49,459 nt of DNA from an uncultured Lachnospiraceae bacterium. GTDB lineage: Bacteria > Bacillota > Clostridia > Lachnospirales > Lachnospiraceae. Under the pieces are notes generated by a model. That model was not told where the DNA came from. It was given only the letters and a program-made list of their open reading frames with translations, and ran no database searches. Position 1 is the stretch's first letter, and each line of letters starts with the position of its first letter. The stretch is taken from assembly GCA_910578795.1 (NCBI GenBank), contig CAJTSD010000026.1, positions 1 to 49,459 on the forward strand, in the 5' to 3' direction. Of this stretch, positions 15,464 through 24,564 are shown one piece after another. The position numbers and the translations under genes are program-made.

Positions 15464-16273
15464 GTGAGATATCGTTGGATTAAAGATTGCCTTTGCGGTA
15501 GAAAAAGACGAAAAACCATGATTGCGTGCGGTGTAGCTGTCATGGTGATTATGTGGTTGTTTTTGTGCGTTTCCATGCACCTTACTGTGCGCGAACCTTC
15601 CTTGCCGGAAGAGGACTGCATGATGTATTATATTGTAAATGCAGACGGTATGAAGGGATTGGGGCATAGTATTTTGCTCCTTGTGGATGAACAAGGGATT
15701 GGGACAGTATTTAGTTTCAATGGAATGCAGACTTCCTTGGGAGAAAGTCTTTTTGGAAAAAGCGGGATTGGGAAATTGAGTACAGGAACGATGACCGCGG
15801 AAGAAACCGAAACCTTTTTGCAGACAGGAGATTTGGAAATAGACGGGGATCAGCTTACGGATAATTATGATATGGCTTTATACAGACCGATTACGGCAGA
15901 GGAATATCGGGTTATCTTAGAGCAGACAATTCCGTATTTGAATGCAGAACATCAGTTTGAAACATTGTATGAAAAATGGGCTGCGGAGGAAGACGCTGGT
16001 AGAAGGGTAGAATATGAACGGGCGCTAGAGCAGATGGGGCAGGAACAGAGTCTGCCACTCTATCAGATTTATACCAATAATTGTGACCATGCGGTCAGAA
16101 CGTTTATTTCCGCGGTTGATTCAACGATGCAGGAATATACGCATTATACGCGGCGTATGACACCAAACGGAAATCTGAAAGCTTTTGGTACAAAGGCAAA
16201 AAACTGGGGTGTGATGATGTTGGGGGCGCAGTCCTTTTTGGAGAGGGTATTGATGTTTTTGGTAATTTTTTGA
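15464..16273 (+). CDS. Single-TM protein with His...Asn-Cys motifs, possible permuted papain-like fold
   Basis: 269 residues from GTG 15464, chosen because GAGAGGA lies 5 bases before it; the longer in-frame start would overlap the phosphatase gene deeply. A basic N-terminus (CGRKRRKTM) precedes one membrane helix, CGVAVMVIMWLFLCV, and the rest is predicted outside. GLGHSILLLVDEQGIGTVFSF and later YQIYTNNCDHAVRTFI give a His-then-Cys order like circularly permuted NlpC/P60 or DUF4105-type proteins, where these residues are catalytic. That family link is inference from motif shape only. The next gene, also exported, starts 10 bases after the stop. Confidence 0.6.
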   Translation: MRYRWIKDCLCGRKRRKTMIACGVAVMVIMWLFLCVSMHLTVREPSLPEEDCMMYYIVNADGMKGLGHSILLLVDEQGIGTVFSFNGMQTSLGESLFGKSGIGKLSTGTMTAEETETFLQTGDLEIDGDQLTDNYDMALYRPITAEEYRVILEQTIPYLNAEHQFETLYEKWAAEEDAGRRVEYERALEQMGQEQSLPLYQIYTNNCDHAVRTFISAVDSTMQEYTHYTRRMTPNGNLKAFGTKAKNWGVMMLGAQSFLERVLMFLVIF

Positions 16274-16282
16274 GGAAGGGAT

Positions 16283-17845
16283 ATGAGAAGGGGACGAAAA
16301 GAAAACCTGACCGCATTATTGATAGGTGTGCTATGTGTTATTGTTAAGGCGGTGTGCAGCGGGGAGGAAGTGCAGTCATCGATAAAGTTTACGGGGGCTA
16401 TATTACCGGAAGAAAGCCAATCGCACGAAAAAGCACAATCGTCAGAAACGGATACAATAGAGGAGGAAGTTTCCATTATCAGGGAAATTCCTGTTGATTT
16501 TCCGTTTGATGAATTGTACCCTTCCAAGCCGTATTCGCTGACGTTGGCTTTGCGTGAGGAGCCTGCCGGGGCGTATGAGCTAAGGCTTTATGATGGGAGT
16601 GGGGACGTTTTGCAGCAGATTCCCTGTGCGGCATTAACGGAACCGCTGCAATTTTGTTATGATAGCTTGTCCAGTGTCGCGTACGGACCGGATTTGGAGA
16701 TTTTCTCTGCGGACAGTGATACAGGATTGTTGTATCCGTGGGAAGGGGAGCAGTTTTCAAAGAAACCGATTCCAATACCGCATTATTCGGAATTGGAAGG
16801 CAGTGCGATGCTTGTCGTGGAAGAGGACGATATGCTTCAGACAAAAACGCTGTATCAGTTAAACGAAGGGCAAAAATGTGTGGAACAGGCTAGGAGCTGG
16901 CGGCTGCAGAAGGATACAGGAGCGCTTGCAATTCGAAATGAGCTGGATAATCAAGTGGTGTTTCAGGGGACGGCGCTGTTGAATGATGAGGGCGCTCTAG
17001 TCAATGAGGCGTATTATCAAATGCTGTTTGCAGATGAACTTTACTGGTGGCATGAGGAACCAAAGGAGACGACGGTTTCGGTATGGTTTGATGAACCGCG
17101 GTCGGAGAGCACAGCGGAGTCAGGCAAAACGGAGGCTTTTGAAAACGTACAAAAAGTGGTGTTTGGCAATAACGGACATTCGGCGGAATATGCGGACAGG
17201 GAGGCATTTTTATCGGATTGCGGATTTGCGGACAGTGTTCCAATGTATCAGTATTATGACAGGAATGGGAATGTCCAGTTGGAATTGTATCGGGACGAAG
17301 CTACAGACCGGTTTTGTGGAATTGTCTATGAAGATTGCTTGAATAGTGAAAAGAAAAAGTGGGCGACGATGTATGGGTTTACCATAAATACTGTTTTGGA
17401 ACAGGAATGGACAGGCGGGAACTTGCTTTTCGGGAAAAACATTTATGATCGTGATATGGGAGATTATGAGGAAGCAATCGAATACACATCATCCGGACAG
17501 CCAAAGCATGTCTGCTATCGGGGAATGACGGAGCGGGAACGGGTGCCCGGGGAGCTGTCGATAGCGCTTGATGCGGTAATGGAAGTCAATTACGTATATC
17601 GGGACGACGATACATTGTTTTACAGGGAATACTGGCATGACGGAATGGAATTTGGCACGACGCTTTCTACCCTGCGCAGCTTTTATGACAACAGTGCGAG
17701 AGTTGTGTATGAGAGGGGATATATTACGCATGGTGCGTTGGAATACTATTATATCTATGAGGGTGAGGGCAAGAATCCGGCGTATTGTTTGGAGATTGAC
17801 CATAATCTAGGGTATGCCATTTCAAATATCGTGCGGTATCAGTAG
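16283..17845 (+). CDS. Large exported protein of unknown function
   Basis: 520 residues starting with a signal-like segment (MRRGRKENLTALLIGVLCVI), then a Ser/Glu-rich linker (EESQSHEKAQSSETD) and a long beta-rich, Tyr/Trp/acid-rich body. It contains many short YD/YxYDRNGN-type segments (PMYQYYDRNGNVQLELYRDE, YYYIYEGEGK), reminiscent of beta-propeller or RHS-like strands, but I could not assign a family. GAGGAAGGG lies 4 bases before the ATG. With the two genes before it, it forms a probable three-gene unit (15133-17845). No transmembrane segment other than the N-terminus is evident, so it is secreted or anchored by an uncleaved signal. Confidence 0.65.
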   Translation: MRRGRKENLTALLIGVLCVIVKAVCSGEEVQSSIKFTGAILPEESQSHEKAQSSETDTIEEEVSIIREIPVDFPFDELYPSKPYSLTLALREEPAGAYELRLYDGSGDVLQQIPCAALTEPLQFCYDSLSSVAYGPDLEIFSADSDTGLLYPWEGEQFSKKPIPIPHYSELEGSAMLVVEEDDMLQTKTLYQLNEGQKCVEQARSWRLQKDTGALAIRNELDNQVVFQGTALLNDEGALVNEAYYQMLFADELYWWHEEPKETTVSVWFDEPRSESTAESGKTEAFENVQKVVFGNNGHSAEYADREAFLSDCGFADSVPMYQYYDRNGNVQLELYRDEATDRFCGIVYEDCLNSEKKKWATMYGFTINTVLEQEWTGGNLLFGKNIYDRDMGDYEEAIEYTSSGQPKHVCYRGMTERERVPGELSIALDAVMEVNYVYRDDDTLFYREYWHDGMEFGTTLSTLRSFYDNSARVVYERGYITHGALEYYYIYEGEGKNPAYCLEIDHNLGYAISNIVRYQ

Positions 17846-17943
17846 GAGCTTGTTTGCAGGGTGAGGTTACCTGACACTGCGGGCAGGACTACATAAATGA
17901 ACAAAAATATAGAAAGGATGGGAATTTTCCAAAAAGAAAAGAG

Positions 17944-19350
17944 ATGAGGAAAGAAAAAAACAGAAATTCATTTTCCGGCTCCATCGGCTTTGTGCTGACG
18001 GCGGCTGGAAGCGCGGTTGGATTAGGGAACATTTGGCGGTTTCCGTATTTGGCGGCTAAGGACGGCGGCGGACTATTTTTGGTGATTTATCTGATTTTAG
18101 CGGTTACGTTTGGCTTTACGCTGCTGACGACGGAGATTGCGATTGGCAGAAAGACGAAGCAAAGCCCACTTACGGCGTATGGAAAGCTGAGACCAAAATG
18201 GGGCTTTCTTGGCGTTTTGGCGTGCCTTGTGCCGGTTATCATCATGCCGTATTATTGTGTTATCGGCGGCTGGGTGGTGAAGTATTTCCTTGCGTATTTG
18301 ACGGGCAGCGGGGTGGATACAGCACAGGACAGTTATTTTACCGGATTTATCACGGGAGAGTGGCAGCCGATAGTGCTGATGGCGGTGTTTTTGTTTTTGG
18401 TGGCGTTTGTCATTTTTCAGGGCGTTAATAAGGGAATCGAAATGTTTTCCAAGGTGCTGATGCCGCTTTTGCTGCTGCTTGTTGTCGGGATTGCGGTCTT
18501 TTCGCTGACCATTCGTGCGACAGATGCTTCGGGCGTGACGCGGACAGGTATGGAGGGGTTGAAAATTTATGTGATTCCCAATTTTGAGGGTATGACGGTA
18601 CAGGGATTTTTCACGGTGCTGCTTGACGCGATGGGGCAATTGTTTTTTAGCCTGAGCGTTGCGATGGGCATTATGGTTGCGTACGGTTCGTATGTCAAGG
18701 ACGATGAAAACCTGGTGAAGTCGATTAATCAGATTGAGATTTTTGATACGGCAGTTGCGTTTTTGGCGGGCGTTATGATTATTCCGGCGGTGTTTACGTT
18801 TATGGGAAGGGAAGGCATGGCGGCGTCTGGACCAAGCCTGATGTTTGTTTCGTTGCCAAAGGTTTTTGAAGCGATGGGAAGAATCGGAAACTTAGTAGGC
18901 TGTCTGTTTTTTGCGATGGTGCTGTTTGCGGCATTGACAAGCGCCGTGTCGATTATGGAGGCGGTGGTGTCAAGTTTTATGGACAAGTTCCATATGTCAA
19001 GGAGGCGTGCGACTGTGCTTGAGACAGTGATTGCGCTTGTGGGCGGGATTGTTGTTTGCCTTGGGTATAATAAGTGGTACTTTGAGGTGAAGCTGCCAAA
19101 CGGTGCGGTGGCGCAGATTTTGGATATCATGGATTATATCAGCAACAACCTGTTTATGCCGCTTGTGGCAATCGGAACGTGTCTGTTGATTGGCTGGGTG
19201 TTAAAGCCTTCGACGGTGATTGATGAGGTGGAGAAGTCTGGTTGTAAGCTTGGCAGGCGTAAGTTGTATCTTGTGATGATCCGGTATATTGCGCCGGTGC
19301 TGTTAGTGATTTTGCTGCTGAAATCCTTGGGAATTTTGATAATTATTTAA
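17944..19350 (+). CDS. Sodium-dependent amino-acid/neurotransmitter symporter (NSS/SNF family)
   Basis: A 468-residue membrane transporter that couples solute uptake (usually an amino acid) to Na+. The N-terminus carries the family hallmark GFVLTAAGSAVGLGNIWRFPYLAAKDGGG, which forms TM1 and the substrate/Na+ site. About 11-12 hydrophobic helices follow, as in LeuT relatives; the end is KSLGILIII. The substrate cannot be read from the sequence. The ribosome site is weak (AAGAAAAGAG). It is followed after 66 bases by a nucleoside phosphorylase gene with no clear terminator, but a metabolic link is not obvious. Confidence 0.9.
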   Translation: MRKEKNRNSFSGSIGFVLTAAGSAVGLGNIWRFPYLAAKDGGGLFLVIYLILAVTFGFTLLTTEIAIGRKTKQSPLTAYGKLRPKWGFLGVLACLVPVIIMPYYCVIGGWVVKYFLAYLTGSGVDTAQDSYFTGFITGEWQPIVLMAVFLFLVAFVIFQGVNKGIEMFSKVLMPLLLLLVVGIAVFSLTIRATDASGVTRTGMEGLKIYVIPNFEGMTVQGFFTVLLDAMGQLFFSLSVAMGIMVAYGSYVKDDENLVKSINQIEIFDTAVAFLAGVMIIPAVFTFMGREGMAASGPSLMFVSLPKVFEAMGRIGNLVGCLFFAMVLFAALTSAVSIMEAVVSSFMDKFHMSRRRATVLETVIALVGGIVVCLGYNKWYFEVKLPNGAVAQILDIMDYISNNLFMPLVAIGTCLLIGWVLKPSTVIDEVEKSGCKLGRRKLYLVMIRYIAPVLLVILLLKSLGILIII

Positions 19351-19416
19351 CAATTATTTGGCAATCATTTGATAATAAAGTAGGAAGCTTGTGAGCGACG
19401 GAAAGGAGGCTTTTTT

Positions 19417-20724
19417 ATGAGAATGTACGACCTGATTATGAAAAAAAGAAATGGCGGGGCGCTTTCTGAGGAGGAAATTGCCTTTATGGTGAAAGGGTAT
19501 ACGAACGGTGAAATTCCCGATTATCAGATGTCAGCGATGATGATGGCGATTTATTTTCAGGGAATGGACGAGGCGGAAACGCTTGCCCTTACGATGGAAA
19601 TGGCAAAGAGCGGCGATTTGCTTGATCTTAGCGAAATTAAGGGAATTAAGGTTGACAAGCATTCAACAGGCGGTGTGGGCGATAAGACTTCGCTTGTGCT
19701 GACGCCGATGGTTGCGGCGCTTGGCGTGCCTGTTGCGAAAATGAGCGGCAGGGGGCTTGGGCATACGGGCGGTACAATTGATAAGCTGGAGAGCTTTGCG
19801 GGCTTTTCCACGGCAATCTCGGAGGAACAGTTTAAGGAGAATGTGAACCGGATTGGCATTGCGATTATGGGGCAGACGGCAGACCTTGCGCCTGCGGACA
19901 AAAAGCTTTACGCACTGCGGGACGTTACGGCGACGGTTGACAATCTGTCGCTGATTGCCTCGTCGATTATGAGCAAGAAGCTTGCGGCGGGGGCGGACGC
20001 GATTGTGTTGGACGTAAAGACGGGAAGCGGCGCGTTCATGAAGACTCAGGAGGACTCGTTCGGGCTTGCAAATGCAATGGTGAAGATTGGAACGGGTGCA
20101 GGAAGAAATACGGTCGCAGTTGTTTCGGATATGGATCAGCCGCTTGGATTTGCGGTCGGGAATGCGCTTGAGGTGAAGGAAGCAATTGCCACGTTAAACG
20201 GAGAAGGACCAAATGATTTGGAAGAACTTTGTCTGACGCTTGGTTCTTATATGGTTGTTGCAGCAGGAAAGGCGCAGGATGTTGATGCTGCAAGGAAGCT
20301 GCTGGAAAAGTGTATCGAAGATAAAAGCGCACTTAAGAAGCTTGCGGAGTTTATTGAGGCGCAGGGCGGTGATAAGGAACTTGTGTATCATACAGACGGA
20401 TTTCCCAAAGCTTCTATAATTGAAGAAATTACATCGCTGAAAGAGGGCTATGTGCAGAATATTATCTGTGACGAAATCGGCATATGTTCGTTGATTCTTG
20501 GCGGCGGACGTGAAACGAAGGAGAGTGAAATTGATCTTTCTGTCGGTTTGGTATTGCATAAAAAGGTTGGTGACTATGTGAAGCAGGGGGAATCGCTTGC
20601 CACAATCCATGCAAATGACAGGGAAAAATTAAATGCTGCAAAACAGCGGTTTTTAAACGCTTATACAATAAATGACACTCCTGTCACAAAAAAGCCGTTG
20701 ATTAGGGGAATAGTTACAAGATAG
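19417..20724 (+). CDS. pdp: Pyrimidine-nucleoside phosphorylase
   Basis: A 435-residue enzyme that splits uridine, thymidine or deoxyuridine with phosphate for nucleoside salvage. Family features are all present: the N-terminal helical MRMYDLIMKKRNGGALSEEEI, the phosphate site VDKHSTGGVGDKTSLVL (~80-96), MSGRGLGHTGGTIDKLES, and VDNLSLIASSIMSKKLA. The C-terminal domain carries DLSVGLVLHKKVGDYV. Signature and length match Pdp/DeoA; the Gram-positive context favours Pdp (broad specificity) over strict thymidine phosphorylase. GGAGG lies 7 bases before the ATG. A hairpin follows the stop codon. Confidence 0.95.
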   Translation: MRMYDLIMKKRNGGALSEEEIAFMVKGYTNGEIPDYQMSAMMMAIYFQGMDEAETLALTMEMAKSGDLLDLSEIKGIKVDKHSTGGVGDKTSLVLTPMVAALGVPVAKMSGRGLGHTGGTIDKLESFAGFSTAISEEQFKENVNRIGIAIMGQTADLAPADKKLYALRDVTATVDNLSLIASSIMSKKLAAGADAIVLDVKTGSGAFMKTQEDSFGLANAMVKIGTGAGRNTVAVVSDMDQPLGFAVGNALEVKEAIATLNGEGPNDLEELCLTLGSYMVVAAGKAQDVDAARKLLEKCIEDKSALKKLAEFIEAQGGDKELVYHTDGFPKASIIEEITSLKEGYVQNIICDEIGICSLILGGGRETKESEIDLSVGLVLHKKVGDYVKQGESLATIHANDREKLNAAKQRFLNAYTINDTPVTKKPLIRGIVTR

Positions 20725-20731
20725 CCTACAT

Positions 20732-20766
20732 AAAATGGAGTATAGAAAACCTATACTTCATTTTTG
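20732..20766 (+). terminator. Terminator after pdp
   Basis: AAAATGGAGTATAG pairs with CTATACTTCATTTTT (one mismatch), with a 5-base loop and a T-run, 8 bases after the pdp stop. The yqfC start lies only 11 bases beyond it, leaving little room for a separate promoter after it. Confidence 0.75.
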
Positions 20767-20777
20767 TTTGGAGCGAT

Positions 20778-21080
20778 ATGAATAGACGTGATGTGTTTCG
20801 ACAGGATATGATAAGCGCGGGAGAACGCTTTGCGGACGCCTTTTCCCTGCCAAAGGATATGGTAGTGAACGCAACGCTGATTCACATGATTGGGAAGTCC
20901 GATGTGTTTGTGGAAAATTTTAAGGGGATTATTTCCTACACCTGCCATGAAATTATTGTCAAGGGGTATGGAATTAAATTCTGCGTGTGTGGTGAACATC
21001 TTTTAATAGAACATTACTGCAATGATGATATGAAAATATCAGGACAGATTCATGAAGTAAGGGTAATAAGAGAGGCATGA
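20778..21080 (+). CDS. yqfC: Sporulation protein YqfC
   Basis: A 100-residue YabP/YqfC-family protein, expressed in the mother cell during sporulation in Bacillus. The run FVENFKGIISYTCHEIIVKG and the C-terminal GQIHEVRVI fit the family. It begins a conserved string yqfC-yqfD-phoH-pgpH-ybeY, and the yqfD start follows 1 base after its stop. GGAG lies 5 bases before the ATG. A possible sigma-E-like sequence exists upstream (ATAGTT...CATAAAAT at ~20711-20736), but it would overlap the terminator, so I do not claim it. Confidence 0.88.
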   Translation: MNRRDVFRQDMISAGERFADAFSLPKDMVVNATLIHMIGKSDVFVENFKGIISYTCHEIIVKGYGIKFCVCGEHLLIEHYCNDDMKISGQIHEVRVIREA

Positions 21081-21081
21081 G

Positions 21082-22332
21082 GTGAGGCTCTTGCAGAACA
21101 ATTATATCCGTTATATAAAGGGCTGCCTTATGATTCGGCTTGGCGGCGATTATTTAGAACGTTTTTTTAATATGTGCAGGCTGCATGATATCTATTTGTG
21201 GAACATTAAGAGGGAAAATGAGACCTGCATGTGTGAGATGTATGCCGCGGATTTTAAAAGACTTGTTCCGTTTTTGAAAAAAACAGGAACGCGGGCACAT
21301 GTTGTAAAAAAGAGTGGACTGCCGTTTTATATTCCTTTTCTCAAAAAAAGGATTATTTTTTTTGTAGGGGTGGCAGCATGTCTTGCCATGCTGAATTTTG
21401 TGACGGATTATGTGTGGGCAATTGAATATGTGGGAAATCTCCAAATTAGTGATGATGAATTGACTGACTTTTTGGAGGAGGAAAATATTCACTATGGGAT
21501 CAAAAAGGAAAGCATCAACTGTGAAGAGGAGGAAAAAAGTCTGCGGGAACGGTTTGCAAACGTGACATGGACGTCCATTTATTTTGAGGGAACAAAGCTC
21601 TATGTGGAAGTCAAGGAAAATGAGAAATCGGAGCCTGTGGCAATAAAGAGGAAAGGGACAGATATCATTGCAAATGAAGGTGGTGTCATTACATCCATTA
21701 TTACAAGAAACGGAGTGCCTATGGTAAAGACTGGAGACAGTGTGGAAGAGGGAGATGTACTTGTTTCTGGAAGCGTGCCGGTATATGATGAGAACCTGTT
21801 GATTGCAGGGTATCAGATTTATGATGCCGATGCGGATATTCAGATACGCACACCGATTACGTACAAGGATATTATAGAAAAGAGTTATCCCGTAATTTGT
21901 TACACAAAAAATGACATTAGTGTCAGTTTTTTGGAGGCGTTTGGAAGGCATTTCGATGTTATGCCGTTATATGATTTATTTGGAAACAGAAAAAATTCTT
22001 CATACGAAGTGACTACTGAAAAGGAACAATTAGTACTGCTGGATAATATTTATCTTCCGGTTTATTATGGTAAAATCAGCAAAAAAGAGTATTATATAAA
22101 ATATATGACGTACACGGATGAGGAGATGGAAGCACTGCTTTTAAAGCAGTTTGAAAAATTTATTTTTTCTTTACACCAAAAAGGGGTAGAAATTGTTGAA
22201 AAAGATGTTAAAATAGTAGAGAACAGGGATGGAATGGAAATAAATGGAGATTTGCTCGTACTTAAGTCTACAGGAGTGAATGTGGATATTGGAACTGGGG
22301 GGCAAAGCGAAGACGAAACGACAAAGGAGTAA
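21082..22332 (+). CDS. yqfD: Sporulation protein YqfD
   Basis: A 416-residue membrane protein of the YqfD family, needed for normal spore formation in Bacillus. The soluble N-terminus (GDYLERFFNMCRLHDIYLWN) resembles family members. One membrane segment, KRIIFFVGVAACLAMLNFVT, lies near residue 95, and the large domain after it includes VTWTSIYFEGTKLYVEVKE and VKTGDSVEEGDVLVSG. The start is GTG 21082, with GAGG 6 bases upstream inside yqfC. The pairing yqfC-yqfD is standard in Firmicutes. Confidence 0.9.
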   Translation: MRLLQNNYIRYIKGCLMIRLGGDYLERFFNMCRLHDIYLWNIKRENETCMCEMYAADFKRLVPFLKKTGTRAHVVKKSGLPFYIPFLKKRIIFFVGVAACLAMLNFVTDYVWAIEYVGNLQISDDELTDFLEEENIHYGIKKESINCEEEEKSLRERFANVTWTSIYFEGTKLYVEVKENEKSEPVAIKRKGTDIIANEGGVITSIITRNGVPMVKTGDSVEEGDVLVSGSVPVYDENLLIAGYQIYDADADIQIRTPITYKDIIEKSYPVICYTKNDISVSFLEAFGRHFDVMPLYDLFGNRKNSSYEVTTEKEQLVLLDNIYLPVYYGKISKKEYYIKYMTYTDEEMEALLLKQFEKFIFSLHQKGVEIVEKDVKIVENRDGMEINGDLLVLKSTGVNVDIGTGGQSEDETTKE

Positions 22333-22336
22333 TACA

Positions 22337-23335
22337 TTGGAGAATTTTCAGCTAGGAATGCAGATTGACGCAGAACATATGCAGAATATTTTTGGCGGCA
22401 ATGACGCATATATCAGACAGATCGAAAATGATTTGGAAGTTATCATAACAGACAGAAACGGAGAAGTGCGTATCAGTGGAGAACAGACAGCAGTCAATAA
22501 GGCCGCAAAGCTGATTCATGAGCTGGTGGAGCTTTCTAAAAGAGGAAATACCATACAGGAGCAGAATGTGACATATGGTTTGGAGCTTTCGCATGCATCG
22601 CAGGAAGAGGGACTTTTGGAAATGGATGCGGACTGTATTTGTCATACCATGATGGGAAAACCGATTAAACCGAAAACCTTGGGACAGAAGGAATATATTG
22701 ACGCAATCAGAAACAATATGATTGTGTTCGGACTTGGACCTGCGGGAACAGGAAAGACTTATCTTGGAATGGCGATGGCGATTACCGCGTTTAAAAATCA
22801 TGAGGTAGAACGGATTATTCTGACAAGACCTGCCATTGAGGCAGGGGAAAAGCTTGGTTTTTTGCCGGGGGATCTGCAAAGTAAGGTGGATCCTTATCTG
22901 CGACCGCTTTATGATGCACTGTATCAGATTATGGGCGCAGAGAGCTATCAGAAGAATACGGAGAAAGGACTGATAGAGGTTGCGCCTTTGGCATATATGC
23001 GCGGACGGACATTGGACAATGCGTATATTATTTTGGATGAGGCGCAGAACACGACGCCAGCGCAAATGAAGATGTTTTTGACGCGTATTGGATTTGGCTC
23101 TAAGGTCATTATCACGGGCGATTCCACACAGAAGGATTTGGCAGTGGGAGCACAGTCGGGACTTGACGTGGCGCAAAGGGTGCTGCGCAAAATTGACGAT
23201 ATTGCTTTTGTAAAAATGACAAGCAAGGATGTGGTGAGACATCCGCTTGTGCAGAAGATCGTAAAGGCATATGAAGATTATGAGAACAGGCAAAACAACA
23301 GGACAAGCAATAAAAAGGGCAGGGGATTTACATGA
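22337..23335 (+). CDS. phoH: PhoH-like ATPase
   Basis: A 332-residue P-loop NTPase of the PhoH family; an RNA-linked role is suspected, but the function is still unclear. Walker A GPAGTGKT includes Lys140, with Walker B YIILDEAQN near 235; RPAIEAGEKLGFLPGDLQSK and VIITGDSTQKDL are family signatures. An N-terminal KH-like region (EVIITDRNGEVRISGEQTAV) is present. The start is TTG 22337, because AAAGGAG lies 7 bases upstream and the earlier in-frame starts lie inside yqfD. The gene overlaps the next by 4 bases. Neighbours are as in other Firmicutes. Confidence 0.93.
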   Translation: MENFQLGMQIDAEHMQNIFGGNDAYIRQIENDLEVIITDRNGEVRISGEQTAVNKAAKLIHELVELSKRGNTIQEQNVTYGLELSHASQEEGLLEMDADCICHTMMGKPIKPKTLGQKEYIDAIRNNMIVFGLGPAGTGKTYLGMAMAITAFKNHEVERIILTRPAIEAGEKLGFLPGDLQSKVDPYLRPLYDALYQIMGAESYQKNTEKGLIEVAPLAYMRGRTLDNAYIILDEAQNTTPAQMKMFLTRIGFGSKVIITGDSTQKDLAVGAQSGLDVAQRVLRKIDDIAFVKMTSKDVVRHPLVQKIVKAYEDYENRQNNRTSNKKGRGFT

Positions 23336-24564
23336 AAAAGAAGGAAGAAGCCCGGTGGCAGAAAGTACTTTTGATGATAATGATGATGGCACTGTCAGCT
23401 CCGTCGGTGGGGGTGGCGGCTTATTTGTATGGTAAATCATTTCGGGACATTTTTACTTTGATATTGATTACGGCGGCATGTTTTGGAATGGTCATTTTTT
23501 CAATGGTACAGTCAACAGTATTTGGTACACTCCATTATGATAATGGCGGTCATTATGTGCGGTTTGTGTCCTTTTTTCTGATTTCAACAGCGGCATGCTG
23601 CATTTTGCCGACACTGCAGAGTGAGGGATGGGCAGTTCCTTCTCTTGCGCTTGCGCTTGCGTTGTTTTCCAATGCAGTGACGGGGATCCTATCTTATGCG
23701 GCATTGCTTGGAATCTGCGCGTATTTGGCATCGGCAGATATTCTGGTATTTTTGCTTTACTTTTTTATGGGTGTTATTTTTGCGGTGCTGTTTGACAAGC
23801 TGGATGAGGATTATAAGACTGGAGGTCCAATGTTTATTGCAATGCTATTGTATGTGATAGGAATGGCTGCGAAGCTTGTATTTGAAAGCCGCGGTATCGT
23901 ATCAGAAGACAAGCTTGCAACAGCAGTGATTAATATATTTATTACATTCATTATAATGCTTGCGGTCTTACGGTTTTACTGCGCTGCGGTGATTGATAAG
24001 GAAAAGGGAAAGTATTTAATGATCAATGATCAGGAATATAAGATGCTTGCAAAATATAAGAAGGAGGACAGGCAGCTTTACTATAATGCCATACATACGG
24101 CTTATTTTGCAGAGAAAACGGCGCGTCTGCTTCATATGGACGTGGATGTGGCAAAAAATGGCGGTTATTATCACCGGATTATTGTCAGCGAATGCAAGGC
24201 ACAGGAGAAATCGCTTGAGGAAATCTGCAAGGAAAATAAATTTCCGCTGAAAGCAGTGCAGCTTTTACAGGAATATAATTATAAGTCCCAGCCAATGAAA
24301 ATGCGAGAGACAGTAGCGGTTTACATTGCTGACAGTGTTGTGTCTGCAATTATGTATCTAATTGGGAAGGATAAAATGGACGAAAACGGGAATGAGGACG
24401 ATAAGGCGCAGACAGACTATGCGAAAGTTGCATTGGGAGTTTTGCGCAGAAAAATTAATAGCGGAATACTCAACAACAGTGATATTTCCCTGTCGGATTT
24501 GGGCGGACTTGAAAAAATATATACAGGAGAGAAATTATACTATGACTTTTTGCGTAGAGAGTGA
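23332..24564 (+). CDS. PgpH-position membrane protein with degenerate HD domain
   Basis: 410 residues in the place of pgpH (yqfF) between phoH and ybeY. The N-terminal half has about six membrane helices (e.g. VLLMIMMMALSAPSVGVAA, LVFLLYFFMGVIFAVLF). The cytoplasmic C-terminal half aligns in layout with the HD phosphodiesterase domain of PgpH: HTAYFAEKTARLLHMD at 255-270, then GGYYHRI at 278-283. PgpH enzymes have YYHDIGK there; here the metal-binding Asp is Arg282 and the GK is missing. The large extracellular domain of full PgpH is also absent. It is therefore probably not a cyclic-di-AMP phosphodiesterase but may bind a ligand or partner. Confidence 0.75.
   Translation: MKKKEEARWQKVLLMIMMMALSAPSVGVAAYLYGKSFRDIFTLILITAACFGMVIFSMVQSTVFGTLHYDNGGHYVRFVSFFLISTAACCILPTLQSEGWAVPSLALALALFSNAVTGILSYAALLGICAYLASADILVFLLYFFMGVIFAVLFDKLDEDYKTGGPMFIAMLLYVIGMAAKLVFESRGIVSEDKLATAVINIFITFIIMLAVLRFYCAAVIDKEKGKYLMINDQEYKMLAKYKKEDRQLYYNAIHTAYFAEKTARLLHMDVDVAKNGGYYHRIIVSECKAQEKSLEEICKENKFPLKAVQLLQEYNYKSQPMKMRETVAVYIADSVVSAIMYLIGKDKMDENGNEDDKAQTDYAKVALGVLRRKINSGILNNSDISLSDLGGLEKIYTGEKLYYDFLRRE

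Noticed and set aside
17833..17849. Possible third att-like copy (GGTATCAGTAGG) at the end of the 520-residue protein gene
   Set aside because: Only about five contiguous bases match the 20-bp repeat core; this is expected by chance.
20708..20736. Sigma-E-like promoter for yqfC
   Set aside because: The -10-like CATAAAAT overlaps the pdp terminator and the match to consensus is poor, so I could not support it.
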